Notes: generated by a model from the letters alone, not told the origin. 64,000 bases of DNA from Oleispirillum sp963668495 (GCA_963668495.1 OY764545.1:1302001-1366000); one strand, 5' to 3'. Numbered from the stretch's first letter, positions 8,266 through 16,885 are shown. Translations and numbers: made by a program.

Positions 8266-8295
8266 CTGTGTCAGATTTGTAAGGGTCTGACACAG
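8266..8295 (+). other. Strong hairpin between acuI and ferredoxin genes
   Basis: A perfect 10-bp stem (CTGTGTCAGA with TCTGACACAG) carries a 10-base loop. No T-tract follows, so it may be a 3'-end stabiliser of the acuI message or part of the ferredoxin leader. Confidence 0.5.
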
Positions 8296-8363
8296 CTGCC
8301 ATGCCGCCAAAGCCATTGGCAGTGAGGATATCAGGCAAATACCAATCATAGAGGGGGATGGCT

Positions 8364-8660
8364 ATGCCGAAAGCAAAAGTGACATTTGCAGACACTGGGG
8401 AAACCATTGATGTCAATCCGGGGACCAGTTTGGTCAATGTTTCTGAACAAACTGAAACCGGAATTATGTATGGTTGCCGCCAATGTAGTTGCGGCACCTG
8501 TATGACAGAAGTGGTCGAAGGAATGGATAATCTGGACCCGGCATCGGTGATGGAAATTGATGTGCTGGAATTTCATGGTGCATCTGCAAACACACGGTTG
8601 GCATGTCAAACCCGAATTCAAGGGGATGTGACCTTCCGCCCGATCAAGCATGATGTGTAA
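8364..8660 (+). CDS. [2Fe-2S] plant-type ferredoxin
   Basis: A 98-residue single-domain ferredoxin. Cluster ligands are Cys38, Cys43 and Cys46 (CRQCSCGTC, spacing C-x4-C-x2-C) with the distant Cys81 in RLACQT. Cys41 is an extra cysteine inside the loop. An ATG at 8358 touches the Shine-Dalgarno GAGGGGG (8351-8357), which leaves no spacing. The ATG at 8364 is six bases downstream of it and was chosen. Its electron-transfer partner is not evident: the neighbours are acuI and, convergently only five bases away, a thioesterase. Confidence 0.9.
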   Translation: MPKAKVTFADTGETIDVNPGTSLVNVSEQTETGIMYGCRQCSCGTCMTEVVEGMDNLDPASVMEIDVLEFHGASANTRLACQTRIQGDVTFRPIKHDV

Positions 8661-8665
8661 GAGGA

Positions 8666-9091
8666 TTATGGTTTTTTCCGCATCATGAATTTGGCTTCTG
8701 CCCAAACCGATAATTCATCATCGCAAAACAATTCGGCCCGCATCATACAGAGCGGGCCTTTGCGTGCCAGCATTCGGGCTGAAATGGTCAGTAGGGCCTG
8801 ACACGGAACGGAGTGAATATAGCGAACGTGCAGGTCTGCGGTGACCGCTTCGATCCCCTGATGAAACAGGCAGTGGGTCATGGATGAGTCCAGCAACGAG
8901 GCCAGTACACCGCCATGCAATATTTGATCATACCCTTGCAATAGCCTGCGTCCCTGTAGGCTGGTGCGAACGCTGCCGTCTTCGTGTGGTGTAAAGGTCA
9001 GCCCCAAGGATAAGGGGTTTTTGTGTCCGCACAGGACGCATTGGCTGTGTCCATATTGTTCGGTAAGGGATTGGGAGAACGATTTGGTCAT
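8666..9091 (-). CDS. PaaI-family hotdog thioesterase
   Basis: A 141-residue single hotdog-fold protein. An early HSQCVLCGHKNPLSLGL segment is followed by the family core LHGGVLASLLDSSMTHCLF (HGG-x-x-x-x-LLDS pattern) with the likely catalytic residues, then DLHVRYIHSVP. Such proteins hydrolyse acyl-CoA thioesters in the cytoplasm. The CxxC near residue 20 in a protein this size is a recurrent but unexplained feature of the group. It is convergent with the ferredoxin and has no co-directional partner nearby, so its substrate is unknown. Confidence 0.85.
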   Translation of the reverse strand: MTKSFSQSLTEQYGHSQCVLCGHKNPLSLGLTFTPHEDGSVRTSLQGRRLLQGYDQILHGGVLASLLDSSMTHCLFHQGIEAVTADLHVRYIHSVPCQALLTISARMLARKGPLCMMRAELFCDDELSVWAEAKFMMRKKP

Positions 9092-9223
9092 GGAAAAAAC
9101 CTTGGAATAATGAGCGTATGTTCACAACTACGCCCGTATCCGAAGAAAAGCAATTTTTTTAAGGATTCGGCAATCTTGCTCGTTTAAACTCGGAACACCG
9201 AAGGGAAAACTGGGTGCAAAGCA

Positions 9224-9688
9224 ATGTCTGACGAGACAGAAAACGACGACGAACTGGATATGGCTGCTGCCATGGCCGAGATCGAAGCCGAAGAAGCCGC
9301 CAAAAAGGCTGCAGAGACTGCGGACGATGATGGCGAGTTGGATATGGCAGCAGCCATGGCTGAGATCGAAGCCGAAGAAGCGGCGAAACAGTCCGCCCCC
9401 GCAGTTGGCGGAGGAGGGGTCCCAGGCCGAGAAGCCAGCAAGGAAGCGATCTATGACGTCCCGGTGGAGGTCTCGGTTGTTTTGGGGCAGGCGGACCTAC
9501 GGGTTCACCAGTTGCTGAAACTCGGGCGTGGCGCCGTAGTTGAACTGAATCGTAAAACTGATGAGCCGGTCGATGTGCTTGCAGATAATATTTTGATTGC
9601 ACGGGGTGAGGTCACAGTAACCGATGATGATAAGCTCGGGGTCACGTTGTCTGAAATCGTTCGGTCCCTGTATACACGGGCGTCTTAA
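9224..9688 (+). CDS. fliN: Flagellar motor switch protein FliN with duplicated acidic N-terminus
   Basis: A 154-residue protein. The C-terminal half (about 73-150) is the SpoA/FliN domain: DVPVEVSVVLGQADLR, LLKLGRGAVVELN, PVDVLADNILIARGEV. FliN forms the lower C-ring of the flagellar motor with FliG and FliM and binds export and chemotaxis partners. The N-terminal 57 residues are acidic and Ala-rich and hold two identical 18-residue copies beginning ELDMAAAM (10-27 and 38-55), likely helical. No other flagellar gene is in the window, and the gene is a single transcription unit closed by a terminator. The Shine-Dalgarno before ATG 9224 is weak. Confidence 0.92.
   Translation: MSDETENDDELDMAAAMAEIEAEEAAKKAAETADDDGELDMAAAMAEIEAEEAAKQSAPAVGGGGVPGREASKEAIYDVPVEVSVVLGQADLRVHQLLKLGRGAVVELNRKTDEPVDVLADNILIARGEVTVTDDDKLGVTLSEIVRSLYTRAS
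9251..9388 (+). repeat. In-frame tandem-type repeat in fliN
   Basis: Bases 9251-9304 and 9335-9388 encode the same 18 residues 84 bases apart. Seven of the 18 codons differ, all silently. The copies are therefore old at DNA level but held constant at protein level. Confidence 0.9.
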
Positions 9689-9720
9689 TTTTCTTGTTTG
9701 ATTCCAGCATGTTTACACAA

Positions 9721-9750
9721 AAAAGAGCACCCAGTGGGTGCTCTTTTTTT
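9721..9750. terminator. Bidirectional rho-independent terminator after fliN
   Basis: AGAGCACCCA pairs perfectly with TGGGTGCTCT, with A-run before and seven T after. It lies between the convergent fliN and marR-type genes and fits both strands. Confidence 0.92.
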
Positions 9751-9802
9751 AAAGGGAAATGCGGTCATTTCGCATCAATAACGAAATCGCAATTTCCTAA
9801 CT

Positions 9803-10171
9803 TCATTCGGAGTTGTCGTCAGCCTCTGCCATGTTATGGCTGGCTGCAACGATAATATCACCAAATTCCCGTAAGAAGACCGACCCCTTCACCGTGCGCT
9901 GGATCAGGACACTGCGGCGGTCTTTGTCATCGACCTTACGCTTGACCATGCCCAACTCGCCAAGGCGATCAACCGCACGGGTGACGGCAGGTTTGGAAAC
10001 TTTAAGAATATCGGCAAGACCACGTACGGTATGTGGTGGCTGGGTGAGGTATACGGTCAGCAGCAGTGCCATCTGACGCGCAGAAAGGTCTGGCGTATCC
10101 TGTTGCACACTTGCCAGCGTAACACGTTGCCAGAGGTCAAGGGCCTCAACAGGTGTAAGCTTTTCCGACAT
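9803..10171 (-). CDS. MarR-family transcriptional regulator
   Basis: A 122-residue winged helix protein. The recognition core is HTVRGLADILKVSKPAVTRAVDRL, seen here as LADILKVSKPAVTRAV, followed by the wing VDDKDRRSVLI, which is typical of MarR. An upstream in-frame ATG at 10237 would add 22 residues. The ATG at 10171 follows GAGG by six bases and starts MSEKLTP, so it is preferred. MarR dimers usually repress an adjacent transporter or stress gene in response to small phenolics or oxidants. Here the adjacent aminopeptidase lies upstream on the same strand, so the target is unclear. Confidence 0.88.
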   Translation of the reverse strand: MSEKLTPVEALDLWQRVTLASVQQDTPDLSARQMALLLTVYLTQPPHTVRGLADILKVSKPAVTRAVDRLGELGMVKRKVDDKDRRSVLIQRTVKGSVFLREFGDIIVAASHNMAEADDNSE

Positions 10172-10220
10172 CACATCCTCAATACAATCCACCCGGTAGA
10201 ATTCAACCGGAGCGCGGGCA

Positions 10221-10237
10221 AACAATTTGTTGCACAA
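10221..10237. promoter_or_regulatory. Possible MarR-type operator
   Basis: Two overlapping palindromes, AACAATTTGTT (10221-10231) and TTGTTGCACAA (10227-10237), lie about 50 bases upstream of the MarR-type start. The position suits autoregulation, but the sequence does not match a named consensus. Confidence 0.3.
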
Positions 10238-10310
10238 TCGTATCCATTTCTGCTGCCCATGGCTAGGCCGTTTTGGAAAAACCGAACAAAAAATTTGATT
10301 TCACACAATG

Positions 10311-11720
10311 TTACGTGGAAAAACGCCGGCTAAGTACAGCAAAGACTGCTTGCAGGGTTTGGGCTTCACCACCTTCTGGGGTGCCGGGGCGGCCTGATGC
10401 ATTCCATGCATACATATCAAAGTGAACCCATTGTGCCGGATTCGGAACAAAACGGCTTAGGAACAGGGCGGCGGTGATGCTGCCGGCAAATGGAGACTCT
10501 GACGCATTGGCGACATCGGCAATCTTGCTGCGGAACAAACTTGTGTAGGGCTGCCACAGCGGCAGTTGCCACAGTGGGTCACCATGTGCCTCGGCTTGTG
10601 TCAGCAAATCATGGGCAAGGCTGTTGTCGCCGGTAAACATGGCGGGGATATCCGGGCCAAGGGCAGATCGGGCGGCCCCGGTCAGGGTGGCAAAGTCAAT
10701 GATCAATTCAGGAGCATCTTCCCCGGCGGCAGTCAGGGCATCTGCCAAAATGACTCGCCCCTCTGCATCGGTATTGCCGATTTCCACCGAAAGGCCCCTG
10801 CGGGTCTGGATGATATCTTGCGGGCGAAATGCATTGCCGGAAACGGCGTTTTCCACTGCCGGGATCAGGACGCGAAGGCGCACCGGAAGGCCCGCATCCA
10901 TAATCATATAAGCCATGGCAAGGGCATGGGCGGCACCGCCCATATCCTTTTTCATCAATTTCATGGAGCCGCCGGGCTTCAAATTAAGGCCACCTGTGTC
11001 AAAACAGACGCCTTTGCCGACGAGGGTCAACCGCGGGGCATCCTCATTGCCCCATTGCAGATCAATCATGTGCGGAAGTTTATCGGCGGCTCGCCCAACT
11101 GCATGGACTGCGGGATACCCGCAGTGCTTCAGATCATCGCCGATAATAACCGAAGATTTGGCGCCGAAGGTTTCGGCGATTTCAGTTGCAACGGCGGCAA
11201 GGTCCGCCGGGCCCATATCCTCAGCCGGGGTGTTAACCAAATCCCGCACCAGACAGGTGGCGGTCACCTGCCTTTGTACCGCATCGCGATTCACGGACGC
11301 AGGCCAGACCAAACGTTTGTAGCCCACCGTTGTCGTTTGGCTGCGATAACGGTCAAAGCTGTATTGCCCCAAGAACCAGCCAACGCAGAACCAGTGTAAA
11401 CGCTGAGGCGTAAGTTCGCTCATCAGCCGATAATCGCCAGATGGCAAGGCGGCCACAACGGTTGCCCAGTCCCGAGCCCCCAGTAACTCCTGTTCCGGCT
11501 GAATGACAAGGATCGAGGCTAAGGCTCCGTCAGGTGCCGGGCAAATGGCAATATCACCGGGTTTGCCGTCAAAGCGTGTCGCTGCCAACCACGATTTCAC
11601 CATATCCGATTGCTTGTCCCGCCATACGTCATAGGCATCGGTCGCCACGATATGCAAAGGGCAAACGGAAAGGTCCTGTTCGGATTCCAGATAAACGGCA
11701 GGAGTGGTACACAAAGTCAC
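10311..11720 (-). CDS. Leucyl aminopeptidase family protein (M17)
   Basis: A 469-residue cytosolic zinc/manganese aminopeptidase that trims N-terminal residues from peptides. The C-terminal catalytic half shows GKGVCFDTGGLNLKPG (metal Asp), MKKDMGGAAHAL, and the family signature NTDAEGRVILADAL with its metal-binding Asp and Glu. The N-terminal half is poorly conserved, as in the PepB/PepA relatives of proteobacteria. The start is GTG at 11720, overlapping the stop of the upstream TAXI gene by four bases, with AGGA nine bases before it inside that gene. The two are therefore translationally coupled. Confidence 0.92.
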   Translation of the reverse strand: MTLCTTPAVYLESEQDLSVCPLHIVATDAYDVWRDKQSDMVKSWLAATRFDGKPGDIAICPAPDGALASILVIQPEQELLGARDWATVVAALPSGDYRLMSELTPQRLHWFCVGWFLGQYSFDRYRSQTTTVGYKRLVWPASVNRDAVQRQVTATCLVRDLVNTPAEDMGPADLAAVATEIAETFGAKSSVIIGDDLKHCGYPAVHAVGRAADKLPHMIDLQWGNEDAPRLTLVGKGVCFDTGGLNLKPGGSMKLMKKDMGGAAHALAMAYMIMDAGLPVRLRVLIPAVENAVSGNAFRPQDIIQTRRGLSVEIGNTDAEGRVILADALTAAGEDAPELIIDFATLTGAARSALGPDIPAMFTGDNSLAHDLLTQAEAHGDPLWQLPLWQPYTSLFRSKIADVANASESPFAGSITAALFLSRFVPNPAQWVHFDMYAWNASGRPGTPEGGEAQTLQAVFAVLSRRFST

Positions 11721-12814
11721 TGGGGCTTGTCCTTTGTCATTTCATCATTGGGATCAGGGAAGACATCTTCATGGCCCTTATCAATCATGCGCGTCCTGAA
11801 ATTAACCACGCCGGGATGAAGAGGAACGCCAAGGCGTGCCACGCGACCATCTCGATACACCATGGGGGCCAGAGGCAGGTTATCTTGATCCGTTTCCATG
11901 GCTTTCCATAAGGCGTAGCTTAGGTCTTCGATAAAAGCAGTATCTTTGGCCTTGCTGACCAAAAGTACGGGCTGCATTTCAACCGTGTACACGGATGGTT
12001 GATCGCCATAGGTTTTTGACGGAATCAAGCTGGCGTGCAAATAGGGGTTGGAGGCGATGGCACGGGTTACGGCCTTGGGGTCCAAAGACAAAAGCTTGCC
12101 AACCCCATCAGAAATCATTTGTCGAGCCACGCCGGAATCCTGACGGGACAAGAACATGACCGCATCGATTTTCTGTCCGGATAGGGCATTGGCGGCCTGT
12201 TCAGGGTTCAGCAAAAACCAGCGGAAGGAACCGTATTCAACCCCATGCAGGCGCAAGATCAGGAATGCGAGGTTTTGTGAGGTAGAATACCTTGGCCCGA
12301 CAGCGATTCGTTTGCCTTTCAGGTCGGCAAGCGATGATATGTTGCTGTCTTTACGCACCAGAATATGCAGGCTTTCCGGCGCCAAGGAAGCCACCGCCCG
12401 TAAATCTTGGAATGGTCCCTGTGGAGCAAATACACTTAACCCCTTCAGGGCGGCATGCGCCATATCCGCATAGGCAATGGCGGCATCCAATTTCTGATTG
12501 CGCAGGCCATCAATATTTGCCAGCCCGCCTTCGGTCGTTTGTACAACCGCGATCAGGCCCGGAATGCCACAGCTCCCGCGTTTTTCACATGGTCGGGTGC
12601 CGGGCGGATTACTGATGGCGGCGGCGATCCAGCCCGCAGCCGGGAACACGGTTCCTCCTGCCGGGCCGGCCCCAATTCGGAAAAACGTGATGCGATTATC
12701 GGCCCAAGACTGGGGCGTTGCTGTCAGGTATCCAGCCAACACAACCAGCAGGGCGCAGAACCGCAGAACAAACAGATTATAACGGCGACCGTACACATTT
12801 ACGGGGCGAGACAT
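11717..12814 (-). CDS. TAXI-family TRAP transporter solute-binding protein
   Basis: A 365-residue periplasmic binding protein. An N-terminal signal segment (FVLRFCALLVVLAGYL, likely cut after SWA near 39) precedes FFRIGAGPAGGTVFPAAG, the TAXI signature, and GLRNQKLDAAIAYADMAH. TAXI proteins capture organic anions and deliver them to fused DctQM-type TRAP permeases. No permease gene is adjacent, so it must use a distant one or act as a sensor. It contains a CEKRGSCG pair that may form a disulfide. It is coupled to the aminopeptidase by a GTGA overlap. Confidence 0.88.
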   Translation of the reverse strand: MSRPVNVYGRRYNLFVLRFCALLVVLAGYLTATPQSWADNRITFFRIGAGPAGGTVFPAAGWIAAAISNPPGTRPCEKRGSCGIPGLIAVVQTTEGGLANIDGLRNQKLDAAIAYADMAHAALKGLSVFAPQGPFQDLRAVASLAPESLHILVRKDSNISSLADLKGKRIAVGPRYSTSQNLAFLILRLHGVEYGSFRWFLLNPEQAANALSGQKIDAVMFLSRQDSGVARQMISDGVGKLLSLDPKAVTRAIASNPYLHASLIPSKTYGDQPSVYTVEMQPVLLVSKAKDTAFIEDLSYALWKAMETDQDNLPLAPMVYRDGRVARLGVPLHPGVVNFRTRMIDKGHEDVFPDPNDEMTKDKPQ

Positions 12815-12884
12815 CGGACATGGTCCTTTGGGGTGAACACTACATTTACCCTAGCATAGGCAACGGGTGGCAATCACGCATCAG

Positions 12885-14255
12885 TTAAACAGATTGCCCA
12901 GATTTTTTCATGCGGCGTTGATCTTTTCGCGCCAGCCACCAAAACCGTAGGGATAAGAGGGTTGATGACGCCGCCGTGCCGACCAAAATTGCGGCAAATA
13001 GTCCCTCTGCCCCCGGTAACAGCCCGGTTGAGAACAAATACCCGCAGGGTACCATGAGGAATGCAAACGCACAGGATTGCAGAACCGCAGGCATAAAGGC
13101 TTCGCCTCGACCGCGCAATACGTTGTTCATGACCGCTTGCCCACCATCAAATGGCAGCATAATCGCAATCCACATCAGCAAGGCTGCCGTGACCTGAAGC
13201 ACAGCGGGGTCATCGGTATAGATTCTGGCAAAGCTTAACGGGAACATGGCAAAGCATGCCATAATCGGCAGGGCAAGAAGGGTGTTGAGGCCCAGTCCGG
13301 TCCAGCCTGCAATGGCTGCCTCGCGATAGTTTTTTGCGCCATAGGCATGCCCGACCAGAACACTGCTGGCCCCACCGACGCCAAGTGACATCATGAACAC
13401 CAAGCCCAGCAGATTGATGCCGATGCCATAGGCCGCCAGTGCGGTTGCCCCAGCCCATCCGGACATAACATTCAAAGAGCCAAAAGCAGCCCCTTCGATG
13501 CCGATGCTCAGGCCGGCGCCATAACCCAATCGCCGTTGGATCGCCCACGCCTTTGGATCCTTGGCGGCACGAGTGCGAATGCCGAATTTGGCATGATCGC
13601 GCATGGTCCAGACCCAAAGGCCGGCAGCTATGCACATGGCGTACCGTGATGCTGTGGTTGCCCATGCTGCACCGGTTGAGCCCATGGCTTCAACGCCCCA
13701 GCCACCATTGATCCACCACAGATTCAGAATAATATTCAGCACATTGGCGGACAGCATGAAAATGGTTCCGGGCCAAGGGCGTTTTAACCCTTCCAGAAAA
13801 TAGGCGGAGCTTAGGTACATCAAATAGCCGGGGATTCCGGCGCCAAGGGCAAAGGCAACATCCGATGCGCCTTGTGCCAGATGTTCAGTTTGTCCCAGCC
13901 ATATGTAAAGTTGCGGGCCCGTGGCGCACAAAGCAAAGATTATCAATCCGCTGATCAGGCCGTAGGGAAGGGAACGTTGCCAAACTGCACCGCATTTTTC
14001 CAAGCGACCACTGCCAAATTCCTGACTGGTCAGAACCAGCGTCCCCATCAGCAGGCCCAATCCGGTCAGAACCATCGCCATGACCGGGCCTTGGGATAGG
14101 CTGTAAAAGGCAAGCTCTTCCGAGTTATACTGCCCCAGCAGAACAATATCGGTCATGACCATCAGCAAACCGCCACTTCGCATGGCAATGGTTGGCGCAG
14201 CAAGGCGCAAAATTTCAAGCAATCTTGGGATCAGGGTAAGGGCTGAGTGTGTCAC
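12885..14255 (-). CDS. MATE-family multidrug/metabolite exporter
   Basis: A 456-residue inner-membrane protein with about twelve hydrophobic segments in two related halves. Features typical of the DinF/NorM group are visible: LVLTSQEFGSGR and the symmetric later segment SVLVGHAYGAKNYREA, each following a helix. These exporters use a Na+ or H+ gradient to extrude cationic drugs or metabolites. The start is GTG 14255, preceded by a weak Shine-Dalgarno. A 70-base gap separates its end from the TAXI gene, so read-through is possible but not shown. Confidence 0.9.
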   Translation of the reverse strand: MTHSALTLIPRLLEILRLAAPTIAMRSGGLLMVMTDIVLLGQYNSEELAFYSLSQGPVMAMVLTGLGLLMGTLVLTSQEFGSGRLEKCGAVWQRSLPYGLISGLIIFALCATGPQLYIWLGQTEHLAQGASDVAFALGAGIPGYLMYLSSAYFLEGLKRPWPGTIFMLSANVLNIILNLWWINGGWGVEAMGSTGAAWATTASRYAMCIAAGLWVWTMRDHAKFGIRTRAAKDPKAWAIQRRLGYGAGLSIGIEGAAFGSLNVMSGWAGATALAAYGIGINLLGLVFMMSLGVGGASSVLVGHAYGAKNYREAAIAGWTGLGLNTLLALPIMACFAMFPLSFARIYTDDPAVLQVTAALLMWIAIMLPFDGGQAVMNNVLRGRGEAFMPAVLQSCAFAFLMVPCGYLFSTGLLPGAEGLFAAILVGTAASSTLLSLRFWWLARKDQRRMKKSGQSV

Positions 14256-14280
14256 GGATTGGTCCTAGAACGACAAAGGG

Positions 14281-14306
14281 CCGCCGTCTCGGGGGTGAAA
14301 CGGCGG
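14281..14306 (-). terminator. Hairpin between cycM and the MATE gene, weak terminator
   Basis: CCGCCGT (14281-14287) pairs with ACGGCGG (14300-14306) around a 12-base loop. On the minus strand it follows cycM and is trailed by a short CCCTTTGT, so termination may be partial. Confidence 0.4.
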
Positions 14307-14355
14307 ACACAGGAAGTAAGCTAGGCCAATCTGAAAGGAAACGCAATTCCCGGAA

Positions 14356-14889
14356 TTATTGTGCGGGCTGTGCTTCCGGCAAGGGGGGCGGATTATCCGT
14401 CAGCGATGCCAGATATGTGATAATGGCCGCACGGTCTTCGGCTTTGCGCAACCCGGCAAAGGTCATCTTTGTGCCCGGTGCATAGCCGGACGGTTTGGTC
14501 AGGTAAGCGTCCAGATTTTCATAGGTCCAGATTCCGCCCAAACCCAGCAGGGCTTTGGAATAGGCAAAACCGGCTTTTTTGGCTTGCGGTGCGCCGACCG
14601 TATCCGCCAGATTGGGCCCAACCTTATGACTGCCGCCCCGTTCAAAGGTATGGCAGGCCAGACATTTCTTTGCGACCTTGATGCCGTCATCGACAGAGGC
14701 AACCTGCAACAGTTCGCCAAGGCTTTTCACCACGACCGCCGTGCCTTCACCTGTGCCGCCAACATCGACAGAGGCAATGGAGTCCTTGGTCCCCACTTCA
14801 ATCAGGACATCGCCGTACACATTCACCCCGATAATGACCAGAAGTGCGACGCATACACCTGCGATACTGTTGCGAATCGTTTTGAACAT
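14356..14889 (-). CDS. cycM: Membrane-anchored cytochrome c (CycM/c552 type)
   Basis: A 177-residue class I cytochrome c. An uncleaved N-terminal helix (about 8-27) anchors it to the inner membrane. A 45-residue spacer leads to heme motif CLACH (76-80), KVGPNLADTVG, and the axial Met142 in PGTKMTF. CycM-type proteins shuttle electrons from the bc1 complex to aa3-type oxidase in alphaproteobacteria. The bc1 and cbb3 genes at the two ends of this window fit that system. The end is Pro-rich and likely flexible. Confidence 0.93.
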   Translation of the reverse strand: MFKTIRNSIAGVCVALLVIIGVNVYGDVLIEVGTKDSIASVDVGGTGEGTAVVVKSLGELLQVASVDDGIKVAKKCLACHTFERGGSHKVGPNLADTVGAPQAKKAGFAYSKALLGLGGIWTYENLDAYLTKPSGYAPGTKMTFAGLRKAEDRAAIITYLASLTDNPPPLPEAQPAQ

Positions 14890-15118
14890 TGCTGCACACC
14901 CACCCCAAGTTTAGCTTTTTGCCCCAGCGTGTGGAATTCGTCCGGTCCAAAGTATGACATGACAAAACTACGCCTGACCAGCTTACAAATAGGTAAGGCC
15001 ATGAAAAAATCCAGATCATGGTCTTCGTTCATTGCAAAGAGATTTGCCGGACCCTGTTTCCCCCGGTAAAGTGCGCAGCCAGTTTGGCTGATTTGCATGA
15101 AACATAAAGGCTTGCACG

Positions 15119-15907
15119 ATGTCTGTTTCCGTTCCGTTGTCCGACCACGCATTGTCGGTTCTCAATCCCATTATCATGATCCCGGCCCGCATGGCTTCGG
15201 AACGTTTACCGGGTAAGCCGCTGGCAGATATTCTCGGCAAGCCGATGATCGTGCATGTGTTGGAACGGGCGCAAGCGGCGCAGTTGGGCCCGGTGGTTGT
15301 GGCCTGTTCAGAACCAGAGGTTAAAGCCGCGGTGGAGGCTGCCGGAGGACGGGCCGTACTGACTGACCCGGACTTGCCGTCCGGTTCGGACCGGATTTTT
15401 GCCGCGTTGACAGAAGTTGACCCCGACGGGGCACATCAGGCTGTGATCAATGTGCAAGGGGATTTGCCGACCATTGATCCGAATCTGATCCGGGCTTCAG
15501 TTTTGCCATTGGCAGATGGCGCGGCGGATATTGCCACGTTGGTGTGTGAAATCACCCGCGATGAAGAAAAAACCAATCCAAATGTGGTAAAGGCCGTCGC
15601 GGCATTTGATCCTGATGATGCTTCGCCATGGCCCGTGGCACGGGCGCTGTATTTTAGCCGTGCGACGGTTCCGGCGAATGCGGGGCCGCTGTATCACCAT
15701 ATTGGTCTGTATGCGTATCGCCGTCAGGCATTGCAAAGTTTTGTCGGTTGGTCGCCTGCGATTTTGGAAAAACGAGAAAAGCTGGAACAGCTTCGTGCCT
15801 TGGAAAATGGATTGCGCATTGATGCTGTCCGCGTTGACACCATTCCGCTCGGGGTCGATACTGCCGAGGATCTGGAGCGCGCTAAGACTTTGCTCTTGGC
15901 CCGATAA
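15119..15907 (+). CDS. kdsB: 3-deoxy-manno-octulosonate cytidylyltransferase (CMP-KDO synthetase)
   Basis: Activates KDO with CTP for lipid A-core synthesis of lipopolysaccharide. The 262-residue protein shows PARMASERLPGKPL near 22-35 (nucleotide-binding loop), ACSEPEVKAAV, LPSGSDRIFAAL and NVQGDLPTIDP, with YFSRATVP and HHIGLYAYRR later, all canonical. AAAGG lies eight bases before the ATG. The N-terminus is about 15 residues longer than usual, so a later start is possible. It shows that the organism makes a KDO-containing outer membrane. pheA begins 37 bases downstream. Confidence 0.95.
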   Translation: MSVSVPLSDHALSVLNPIIMIPARMASERLPGKPLADILGKPMIVHVLERAQAAQLGPVVVACSEPEVKAAVEAAGGRAVLTDPDLPSGSDRIFAALTEVDPDGAHQAVINVQGDLPTIDPNLIRASVLPLADGAADIATLVCEITRDEEKTNPNVVKAVAAFDPDDASPWPVARALYFSRATVPANAGPLYHHIGLYAYRRQALQSFVGWSPAILEKREKLEQLRALENGLRIDAVRVDTIPLGVDTAEDLERAKTLLLAR

Positions 15908-15944
15908 GTTCCAGTTTTTCTTCGAAACGCAGTGGATACCATTC

Positions 15945-16835
15945 ATGTATACGCCCATTACCGAAAAATATACCGGCGGGAAAATCGCCTTTCAGGGATA
16001 CCCCGGCGCATATTCCCATATTGCTTGCAAAACCGTTTTCCCGGAAATGGAGGTGCTGCCCTGCACTGCGTTTGAAGATGCCTTTGCCGCCGTCCGCGAA
16101 GGAGACGCGGACTTGGCCATGATCCCGATTGACAATTCCGTTGCCGGGCGTGTTGCCGATGTGCACCATCTTTTGCCCAATTCGGGCCTGCACATCATTG
16201 GTGAGCACTATGAAGAAGTGCACCATCATCTGCTGGCTTGTCAGGATGCAACCCTTGAAACCATCAAGCGGGTGCGCAGCCATGTTCATGCGGTCTCCCA
16301 GTGTCGGAAACTGATTCGTGCTTTGAAACTGACCCCGTTGGTCACGGCAGACACCGCAGGTGCAGCCGAGGAAATTGCCAAACTCAAAGACCCGACGGAA
16401 GCCGCGTTTGCCTCAAGCCTCGCCGGGGAAATCCATGGTCTTAAGTCTCTGATGACCAATGTTGAGGACGCCCACTACAACACCACTCGCTTCATGATTA
16501 TGGCGCGGGAGGCCATGATTCCGTCGTATGGGGATACGTCGACCGTTACCAGCTTTGTCTTCCGTGTGCGCAACGTTCCGGCTGCTTTGTATAAGGCATT
16601 GGGCGGGTTTGCCACCAACGGCATCAACATCACCAAATTGGAAAGTTATCTGGTGGATGGTGGTTTCGTTGCCGCGCAATTCTTTGCGGAAATCGAAGCC
16701 CACCCGGATGATCCTATGACCAAGTTGGCATTCGATGAATTGCGTTTCTTTACCGAGGAAATTCGTTTCCTTGGCACATACCCGGCACCGCCGCGTCGGT
16801 TCGAAGGACGCGACGATATCGCCGTGAAACTGTAA
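15945..16835 (+). CDS. pheA: Prephenate dehydratase
   Basis: Converts prephenate to phenylpyruvate in phenylalanine synthesis. The 296-residue protein has the PDT domain (about 10-190: IAFQGYPGAYSH, IPIDNSVAGRV, and the catalytic TRF in NTTRFMIM) and a C-terminal ACT regulatory domain (about 200-280: NVPAALYKALGGFATNGINITKLES) for feedback by phenylalanine. There is no chorismate mutase domain. Upstream in-frame codons extend into kdsB. The ATG at 15945 gives the normal family N-terminus and follows the kdsB stop, so it was chosen. Confidence 0.95.
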   Translation: MYTPITEKYTGGKIAFQGYPGAYSHIACKTVFPEMEVLPCTAFEDAFAAVREGDADLAMIPIDNSVAGRVADVHHLLPNSGLHIIGEHYEEVHHHLLACQDATLETIKRVRSHVHAVSQCRKLIRALKLTPLVTADTAGAAEEIAKLKDPTEAAFASSLAGEIHGLKSLMTNVEDAHYNTTRFMIMAREAMIPSYGDTSTVTSFVFRVRNVPAALYKALGGFATNGINITKLESYLVDGGFVAAQFFAEIEAHPDDPMTKLAFDELRFFTEEIRFLGTYPAPPRRFEGRDDIAVKL

Positions 16836-16853
16836 GAAAGACAAGATTCGCAC

Positions 16854-16882
16854 TTGCGCGAAAGAGAAAAACCGTCGATATA
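16854..16882 (+). promoter_or_regulatory. Candidate promoter of the SRP RNA gene
   Basis: TTGCGC (16854-16859) and GATATA (16877-16882) are spaced by 17 bases. They predict transcription starting near 16889, just where the RNA stem begins. Confidence 0.5.
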
Positions 16883-16885
16883 TAC

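Noticed and set aside
10566..11399. 277-residue open frame antisense to the aminopeptidase gene
   Set aside because: It is a shadow of the M17 catalytic region, with no family features.
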